This document shows, one piece after another, positions 58,067 through 64,000 of a stretch of 64,000 bases of DNA. A program made the translations under genes and the position numbers. The stretch is from Planctomycetota bacterium (lineage in GTDB: Bacteria; Planctomycetota; Planctomycetia; Planctomycetales; Planctomycetaceae). The notes under the pieces were generated by a model. It worked only from the letters and a program-made list of their open reading frames with translations, was not told the DNA's origin and did no database searches. How positions within the stretch are numbered: the first letter of the stretch is position 1; every line of letters starts with the position of its first letter. The stretch is taken from the NCBI GenBank assembly GCA_027618475.1, contig JAQCEJ010000018.1, forward strand, positions 1 through 64,000. The letters are read 5' to 3'.

Positions 58067-61000
58067 TTAAGGAGACACGGTAATCGCCACGGGAACGTCG
58101 ACCTCGGCCCGACCGTCGAACTCCGATACGGCCCGAATGACAAGGTTCGCGAGCGCCCCCTCGGTCGCATCGGCCGAAGCTCGAATCGAGACAACTCCTT
58201 CAGCCTGATCGGCTGGGATGGTCACAAATTCGGACGTCAGTCCGGCATACCCCGGCGGAATCGGGAACGTCAATTGGACCGGCCCCTGAAAGCCGTTGAT
58301 CCGACTGACCGTGACTTTGATATCGATCTGTCCCCCCTTCTTGAGGGCTCCCCCATCGGGAACCGCCGCTGCCAATGTCACTGGGGACGGTTTGACATCG
58401 ATGATGATCGGAGTCGACGGAGAAAAGACGTTAATGTTCGCCGCAGTCGAGACTTTTTCGGCGGCAGCAACTTTGGCATCGAGATCGGTCTTGGCTGCTG
58501 CGGCCGCTTTCGAAGCCGCATCGGCGGCAGCGAGATCGGCCTCTGCTTTGACTTTTGCATCTTCAGCGGCCTTGGCTGCGGCTTCCGCATCGGCTTGCAC
58601 CTTCTTGGCCGCCTCTACTTTTTCGGCGGCGGTTTTCGCAACAGTATCCGCATCAGCAGCGGCCTTGGCAGCTTCTTCAGATGCCTTGGCTAAATCCTGA
58701 TTGTTTGCGTCACCATCGGCGGCCTTCTTGGCTTCCGCCGCTTTTTCGGCAGCAGCCGTGGCCGCGGTCTGAGCGTCGGCTAATTCCTTTTCAGCGGCTG
58801 CAGTCGCTTCCTGTGCCTTCTTTGCGGCTTCAGCCGCCTCGGTCGCCTTCTTGACAGCTTCGTCTTTCGCCGTGGTGGCCGTCGTTAGTGCTTCGGCGGT
58901 CTTGGTGGCTGCTTCGTTCGTCGCCGGTTGCTGTTGCTGAAGAGCTATAAGTTTATCGAGATGGCGACGATACGATACGGCGGCTTGCGATTTCAGATAG
59001 AGCGTATACACACCAGGTGGCGTGTTATTATTCACGAATAACCGATACAACATTTCGGTATTCGCAGCCGGAATCGGTTTGTTCTCGACGGTGATATTGG
59101 CATTGCCGGGCATGCCGACAAACGTCAAAGGAACATCCGCATTAAAACCTTGACGTTTTGCCAACGCGACCGGCACCAGAATCTGATGTCCCTGCCGGGC
59201 ATCAATGCGGAAGACATCGGTAGATAGCTGATAGAAAGCGGGCTCATCCAGAACAGCGAGTTCTATCGATCGCGTCGTGCGAGCGGTTCCAGGAACATTC
59301 GCGGCACCGCTCCAGGCGATCGTCGCACCGCGAGCGGGATGGGAAACGTATTTGGCAGCGGCATCATGAGCGGCTTGAGTCTCGGCGACTTTTGCGTGGG
59401 CCTGCGCGATCACCGCGTCCTGAGCAACTCGGGCATCCTGTGCCGTTTTCAATGCCGCGGCGGCGGCATCAACGGCAGCCTGAGCTTCTGTCGCTTTCTG
59501 AGCCAAAGCAGCATCATCTTTATTGGCTTCAGCCGCCTTCTTCGCTTCGGCTAATACGGCATTGGCAGCGGCCAGCGCTTCGTTCGCCTTTTGCTCGGCG
59601 GCAATCAGAGGAACCAAGGCATCGGTCGCCGGTTTAATGGCGGCCTTCGCTGCAGCGAGGGCATTCGTTGTGGCCAGTGAATCGATTCTCGCGTTGCCGA
59701 CAGCTTGAATGGTTCCCGACCACGGTGCCGCATCTTCTGTCGCCGTCAACACCAGTACGGCTGAGGTCTGATTGGGGCCAATCGTTGTCCCTCGGCACAC
59801 GACTCCTTCGGGTAGCCCTTCGATATTCACGTCGATCGGACCATTAAAACCATCGCGTCGAAACGCCAATACTTCAATTTCGTAGTTGTCACCCCGGCGA
59901 AGATTCGACGACCAGGTTCCTGCGATCTTTTGTCCCGGTGCGACGGGTTGCAGCGGAAGAACGACCAGACGGTAATCGGGAGTCTCCTGACGTATCGCCA
60001 ATCGATACGTCAATCGAGGATCGCCCCGCGTCTCGAAATACTTGTCGCGCACCGAAACTCGATAATTGCCGTCGGCAGGAACGACAAACCGAAAGACCGG
60101 ATCGTCAGCAACAGTATCAAAAACGTTAGGTGCGAGGTTCGTACCGTTGTCGTCTTGTGTGGTAATCGCCGTGACGGTTTCTTCACCCTTGTCATTCACG
60201 GTGACCTGTTCGAGCACGAAATACGGATCGAGCGAGATGCCGTTCCGCTGGCCGAAAACTTCGACGTAATAGACCTCTTGTGCTTTCGCGGTGAATTGAT
60301 ACCAGTCGATGTCACCGCGAATTTGCGACTGCCCTGTCAATTCGATGGGAATCGTCACGGTCTGCGCTTCGGCGGGTGTGTTGTTCGGCTCAACTTCAGT
60401 GGCGGTCGGTGCGGTGGCGAAGAAGATCGTCATCGGATTGGCGGTTACGGTTCCATCCGTGAATATGTACTTGAAACCATCAGCATCGGCCATAACAGGG
60501 TCAAGCAGTTCGGCCGTTAACTGGCTGCTCGGATTCTCCGGAAGCGCGACGGAGACATCGAGTTTTTGCAGAGGTTGTCCGTCGACTTTCATTTCGGTCG
60601 CCTGACCGTTCGGCAGATTTCGCCCATAGAGCGAGTAGGTTCCGGTCGTACCGGCCAGGCCCGACGAGGGAATCACAAAATCGATATGGGGACCGGTATG
60701 AATTGTCAGCCGGTAAAAGTGGTCGGCACTTCCCGAATAGACAACGTCGAAGACTTTAACGAGGTACTCTCCGTCGGCCGGGACTGCAAAATCGAGCAGC
60801 GGATCACGCATGATATCGGCGGTGGCATGCGCCAATCGTTTTCCTTCCGGAGTGTGAATCTCCAGCCGAGGCTGCATTCGCGAATCGATCGTCTTTGCGT
60901 TGCAGTCAAAGAGAATGCGTTGTCCCGCCGTCGCCGTGAATTTGTAGTAATCGAGGTCGGTGGCCGAGTCGGAACGACCGGTGATCGTTGTGTTGAGTTC

Positions 61001-61465
61001 GACGACCTGAGCGTTGGCTGCGGGGTCGTTATTCGGCTCGGCCTCGCGGACTTCCGGTCGTGTTCCGACGACAAATGTGCGCGGGTTGCTGATTCCGAAG
61101 GCTCCGGTAACCCGCAGATCGTAAACGCCTACAGGAACAGCAGGGTCGATTGTGACCAGAAACGTATTCGCGACCGGTTGCTGTTGACCGTTGACATCTT
61201 GCGTTTTTTGAACGGCCGTGATACCGGCGTGACTGAATGACATCGCGGAGATATCGTCGATGTCGGTTCCCCCCACGACGACAACTTCGACGGTCGTCCC
61301 CACCTGTCCTCCCTGAGGCATGGTAGAATTCAACCGAATCTGGGGAAGTTGCGCCTGTGCCGCGTTGAATGCCGGCGTCAGACAGATTCCTCCGCTCAAC
61401 AACAGTGTCCAGGTCATCACAGTTCGGGAGATCGCGACGAATTGCGAATCAGCACGCTGTGCCAT
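58067..61465 (-). CDS. Exported PPC-domain protein with two Ala-rich coiled-coil inserts
   Basis: ATG 61465 (MAQRADSQFVAISRTVMTWT) is chosen because AAGGA lies eight bases upstream; ATG 61471 and an upstream start are alternatives. A hydrophobic segment follows (VMTWTLLLSGGICLTPAF), consistent with a signal peptide. Of 1132 residues, the first 600 hold Ig-like/PPC (pre-peptidase) domains with EVREAEPNNDPAANAQVVEL and TEVEPNNTPAEAQTVTIPIE, each a typical PPC start. Ala-rich coiled coils lie at about 595-708 (AANAVLAEAKKAAEANKDDA) and 835-1008 (EAAKKAQEATAAAEKELADA). The C-terminal part (DVKPSPVTLAAAVPDGGALK and IPPGYAGLTSEFVTIPADQA) is Ig-like. It is likely secreted; no protease domain is seen. 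It is followed by the WD40 gene (79 bases). Confidence 0.93.
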   Translation of the reverse strand: MAQRADSQFVAISRTVMTWTLLLSGGICLTPAFNAAQAQLPQIRLNSTMPQGGQVGTTVEVVVVGGTDIDDISAMSFSHAGITAVQKTQDVNGQQQPVANTFLVTIDPAVPVGVYDLRVTGAFGISNPRTFVVGTRPEVREAEPNNDPAANAQVVELNTTITGRSDSATDLDYYKFTATAGQRILFDCNAKTIDSRMQPRLEIHTPEGKRLAHATADIMRDPLLDFAVPADGEYLVKVFDVVYSGSADHFYRLTIHTGPHIDFVIPSSGLAGTTGTYSLYGRNLPNGQATEMKVDGQPLQKLDVSVALPENPSSQLTAELLDPVMADADGFKYIFTDGTVTANPMTIFFATAPTATEVEPNNTPAEAQTVTIPIELTGQSQIRGDIDWYQFTAKAQEVYYVEVFGQRNGISLDPYFVLEQVTVNDKGEETVTAITTQDDNGTNLAPNVFDTVADDPVFRFVVPADGNYRVSVRDKYFETRGDPRLTYRLAIRQETPDYRLVVLPLQPVAPGQKIAGTWSSNLRRGDNYEIEVLAFRRDGFNGPIDVNIEGLPEGVVCRGTTIGPNQTSAVLVLTATEDAAPWSGTIQAVGNARIDSLATTNALAAAKAAIKPATDALVPLIAAEQKANEALAAANAVLAEAKKAAEANKDDAALAQKATEAQAAVDAAAAALKTAQDARVAQDAVIAQAHAKVAETQAAHDAAAKYVSHPARGATIAWSGAANVPGTARTTRSIELAVLDEPAFYQLSTDVFRIDARQGHQILVPVALAKRQGFNADVPLTFVGMPGNANITVENKPIPAANTEMLYRLFVNNNTPPGVYTLYLKSQAAVSYRRHLDKLIALQQQQPATNEAATKTAEALTTATTAKDEAVKKATEAAEAAKKAQEATAAAEKELADAQTAATAAAEKAAEAKKAADGDANNQDLAKASEEAAKAAADADTVAKTAAEKVEAAKKVQADAEAAAKAAEDAKVKAEADLAAADAASKAAAAAKTDLDAKVAAAEKVSTAANINVFSPSTPIIIDVKPSPVTLAAAVPDGGALKKGGQIDIKVTVSRINGFQGPVQLTFPIPPGYAGLTSEFVTIPADQAEGVVSIRASADATEGALANLVIRAVSEFDGRAEVDVPVAITVSP

Positions 61466-61912
61466 GTTCATGTTCCTTTTCAGGTCGTTTGGATTCATCC
61501 CTATTCACGCCGGGCATCGGGTGCAGCAGAAACAGGATGTCATGCGAGGCAGGGTTACGGCTACCCATTCGGTTCGTCTGAAGGGGTAGCAGATTTTCAA
61601 TCTGGAAGGTATGACGACGGTGGAAAGATTCAAATCAGGATGTTGTTCGGGTCAAGCGTCAACTTCAGCGCAGATGGTTATGTTCCCACAGTCACGAAAT
61701 CTCAACGATCAGAAGCCACTTCTCCGATCGAATATCCATCAATTTTAAGATCTCGATCGAGCCCAGCGTGAGCGCATTTTATGAAATAACGACCAACTTT
61801 TTAAAAGTGATTCGACAGCCGTTATTTTCGATTCGGAATTTGCCCTCCCAAAAGACGCCGTCGGGCCGTTCGTACGACCATGTTGCCGTACGAACGACCG
61901 ATCGGTTGTATC
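61466..61912. other. Spacer upstream of PPC gene, no gene supported
   Basis: The 447-base spacer between the DUF1549/DUF1553 gene and the PPC gene contains chance frames on the plus strand only. It should carry the PPC gene promoter or its leader. GTACGGCAACATGG-type inverted sequences near 61871-61895 (CCGTTCGTACGACCATGTTG / GCCGTACGAACG) form a short imperfect hairpin 20-45 bases after the DUF1549/DUF1553 stop. Confidence 0.4.
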
Positions 61913-64000
61913 TCAGTGGTTAAAGAGGAATTCCTTCGTATTAATTAAGGCCCAGACAATATCTTCGTAGGCGATTTTCACATTCGCTGCTTCCTGCTTG
62001 CCGATGTGATCGAGGGCGATCTTCAACTCGTCGGCGTTCGGCTCGCGTGAATAAACCCAGCGATACAGTTCTCGCACGCGTTCTTCGTGCGGACGGTCTT
62101 CGGCAGCGGCCAGCGTCGCCGCCCGACCGTTACCGTTGCTGATCTTCGATTGCACTTCGCCGCTGTTGAGCAGGTGCAAGCTTTGCGCCAAATTGGCCTC
62201 TTGCGATCGCTCGCATTCGCACGCCGTATCGGCTTGTGGCTGACCAAAGACTTTCAAGAAATAAGGACCAACCGACGGATCAGGCAGCTGTACAGCTTTG
62301 GTTCCGACCGGCTGACCGCTGAAGTTTTCGCTGGTTGCGGTGACCTGATGAAATGCGTCGTACAGCACTTCGGCGGTCAACCGTTTCGGGTAATACCGCG
62401 AAAAGTTCTGCTTGTCCTTCAGATTATAATCGTTCGGCAACGAACTGAGCTGATACGTGCTCGATCGCGCGATTGTCCGAACCAGATGCTTGATGTCGAA
62501 ACCACTGTCGATAAAATCCTGAGCGAGTTTATCGAGCAACTCAGGATTCGATGGCGGGTTCGTCGCCCGCATGTCGTCTTCAGGTTCGACAATACCCCGT
62601 CCGAAGAAGTGCTTCCAGTAACGATTCACCAGGGCCTTGGCGAAGAATGGGTTATCCTTCCGCGAGAGCCACTCGTTGAGTGCGATGCGGGGATCGCGAT
62701 CAGCCGGGATTTCCAGCACTTCGCTCCCTAAACCGGTCGGTTTGAGATCTTTTCCCGAACGGGGGTTGCGGGCTGAGGCCAAGCCGATCTGATGTATGAC
62801 CCGTTTATCACGACCCTGATTGGCCACCGTTCCTTCCAGGTTCTTCTTCCCGACGCGGGAAAAGAACGCAGCGAAGCCGTAATAGTCGTCCTGGCTCCAC
62901 TTTTCGAACGGATGGTGATGACAGCGGGCACATTGGATGCGCAGCCCCAGGAACAATTGAGCAGTATCTTCAACCTGTTCTTCGACCTGATCGACTTCGC
63001 GATACCAAACGACCGGCGGGTTGAATTTCGCTTCGCCCGAAGCGGACAGAATGTCGCCGACGAATTCGTTATACGGTTTGTTTTCGTAAAGAGCCGTCCA
63101 GATCCAACGATGAAATTCGTAAGACCAGACTTGCTCCGGTCCGCCGCGCTGCTTGTTTCGCAGCACCATGTTCCACTTGTTGGCAAAGTAGTCGGCGTAA
63201 GCGGTCGAGTCGAGCAGACGATCGATAACGACGTCCCGCTTGTTCGGATTGGTATCCGCCAGAAATGCTTTTACTTCTTCATCGCTGGGAGTACGACCGG
63301 TGACGTCGATATAAACACGACGCAGAAACGTCGAATCATCCGATAAGTCCGACGGTGGAATACCCAGTAATTTCAGTTTGTTGAAGACCGCGTCGTCGAT
63401 GTAATTGACGACGGCCGGAGTCTGTGCCACATTGACTCCGAGAGGAATCGTCGCACGGAACGTCGACACCTGGCCCTGATACCGCGCCATAATCGCGACT
63501 TCGCCCGAAAGATCGAGCGTCTTGACGAGAGCGGAGGGAGTCACTTCGGCCATTTCGGTATCGTTGGGCTCGTACAACGCCATCTGCGTTACGTCTTCGG
63601 TTGTTCCATCCGAGTAAGTTGCGACAACACAGAACTGCTGTTCGCTACCGCGATCCATAATTCGCCCGGCAGGATAACAGGTGATGCCGGTAACGACGGG
63701 ATCGTCTTCGCTGCCATAGGGAGCCCCCTGTTCAATCCAGCGGTAAATCAGGCGGTATTCGTGGCTGCCAACGTCCATTCGCTTGCCGCCACCGTGGGGC
63801 GAACGACCGGTCGCCTTCGTGAGCAGAAGACTCTGCGAAGGAGACGACGGGAACAATCGACGACCGCGGCCTTCCTTCACGAGAAATTCGTGGTCATCAC
63901 CAGGATAAAATCCGAGCAGCGACAACTTGAAACCGTTTTGGCCGCTCGCCTTTCCGTGACATCCACCGCTGTTGCAACCGAGTTTGGTGAAAATCGGAAC
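61913..64000 (-). CDS. DUF1549/DUF1553 cytochrome-type protein (5' end outside window)
   Basis: The frame is open to the window end at 64000, so the true start lies beyond. The visible 695 residues begin VPIFTKLGCNSGGCHGKASG, a heme motif of the CxxxxCH kind usual in this family. A bacterial Ig-like domain follows (about 95-185; YPAGRIMDRGSEQQFCVVAT). DUF1549 (about 195-385) has FNKLKLLGIPPSDLSDDSTF and RIQCARCHHHPFEKWSQDDY with a second CxxCH. DUF1553 (about 430-695) has NEWLSRKDNPFFAKALVNRY and YWKHFFGRGIVEPEDDMR. It precedes the PPC and WD40 genes on the same strand, the usual planctomycete association. Its function in the cell envelope is unproved. Confidence 0.93.
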   Translation of the reverse strand, partial: VPIFTKLGCNSGGCHGKASGQNGFKLSLLGFYPGDDHEFLVKEGRGRRLFPSSPSQSLLLTKATGRSPHGGGKRMDVGSHEYRLIYRWIEQGAPYGSEDDPVVTGITCYPAGRIMDRGSEQQFCVVATYSDGTTEDVTQMALYEPNDTEMAEVTPSALVKTLDLSGEVAIMARYQGQVSTFRATIPLGVNVAQTPAVVNYIDDAVFNKLKLLGIPPSDLSDDSTFLRRVYIDVTGRTPSDEEVKAFLADTNPNKRDVVIDRLLDSTAYADYFANKWNMVLRNKQRGGPEQVWSYEFHRWIWTALYENKPYNEFVGDILSASGEAKFNPPVVWYREVDQVEEQVEDTAQLFLGLRIQCARCHHHPFEKWSQDDYYGFAAFFSRVGKKNLEGTVANQGRDKRVIHQIGLASARNPRSGKDLKPTGLGSEVLEIPADRDPRIALNEWLSRKDNPFFAKALVNRYWKHFFGRGIVEPEDDMRATNPPSNPELLDKLAQDFIDSGFDIKHLVRTIARSSTYQLSSLPNDYNLKDKQNFSRYYPKRLTAEVLYDAFHQVTATSENFSGQPVGTKAVQLPDPSVGPYFLKVFGQPQADTACECERSQEANLAQSLHLLNSGEVQSKISNGNGRAATLAAAEDRPHEERVRELYRWVYSREPNADELKIALDHIGKQEAANVKIAYEDIVWALINTKEFLFNH

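Overview
The window looks like a chromosomal segment of a planctomycete (order Planctomycetales or close kin; I cannot place the genus). The evidence is the density of families typical of that phylum: Pirellula/Verrucomicrobium-type heme-binding propeller proteins, DUF1549/DUF1553 and DUF1501 proteins, a formylglycine sulfatase, DUF1080 and ThuA domains, PA14, WD40 and pre-peptidase (PPC) secreted proteins, PQQ-like propellers, FG-GAP/UnbV proteins and Gfo/Idh/MocA oxidoreductases. The DNA is moderately GC-rich. The larger genes stand alone or in short runs with long spacers.

Layout. 1-2.3 kb: isoprenoid precursor genes (polyprenyl synthase 3' end, then dxs). 2.3-9.5 kb: an exported unknown protein, a five-heme c-type protein with a PA14 domain, a soluble propeller protein and an oxidoreductase. 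9.5-10.7 kb: a decayed integron, made of an integrase C-terminus whose catalytic Tyr is now His, a 30-bp perfect palindrome, one cassette-like gene and an attC-like site. 10.7-17.4 kb: a 1688-residue mosaic exported protein and a sulfatase. 17.5-22.9 kb (minus strand): a broken small gene, a DUF1501 protein and a frameshifted DUF1549/DUF1553 cytochrome. 23.1-34.3 kb: a DUF1080-ThuA protein, a three-gene insert (unknown protein, membrane protein, ClpP-like protease), a heme-propeller protein, a TPR/FG-GAP/UnbV protein and an NHL propeller.

34.3-39.9 kb: argC, a three-gene sugar-conversion cluster (cupin isomerase-like, TIM-barrel isomerase, Gfo/Idh/MocA oxidoreductase) and greA with a hairpin in its leader. 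40.0-46.8 kb: two paralogous PQQ-like propeller genes flanking a small acidic protein and a FHA-GAF-sigma54 activator, then a triple zinc-ribbon protein. 46.8-53.0 kb (minus strand): a lipoprotein, pheS, rplT, rpmI, infC (apparent AUC start), fliM and proA. 53.2-64 kb: a small unknown gene, a uronate isomerase-like gene, and three large exported genes on the minus strand (DUF1549/DUF1553, PPC protein, WD40 protein), two of which share an unusual Ala-rich coiled-coil module.

How it fits together: core housekeeping genes (isoprenoids, arginine and proline synthesis, translation, transcription, flagellar switch) are interleaved with a large exported set plausibly used for breakdown of sulfated or complex carbohydrates and for extracytoplasmic electron transfer. 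Functions for the exported proteins are family-level inferences. I saw no rRNA, tRNA, CRISPR array or intact transposase.
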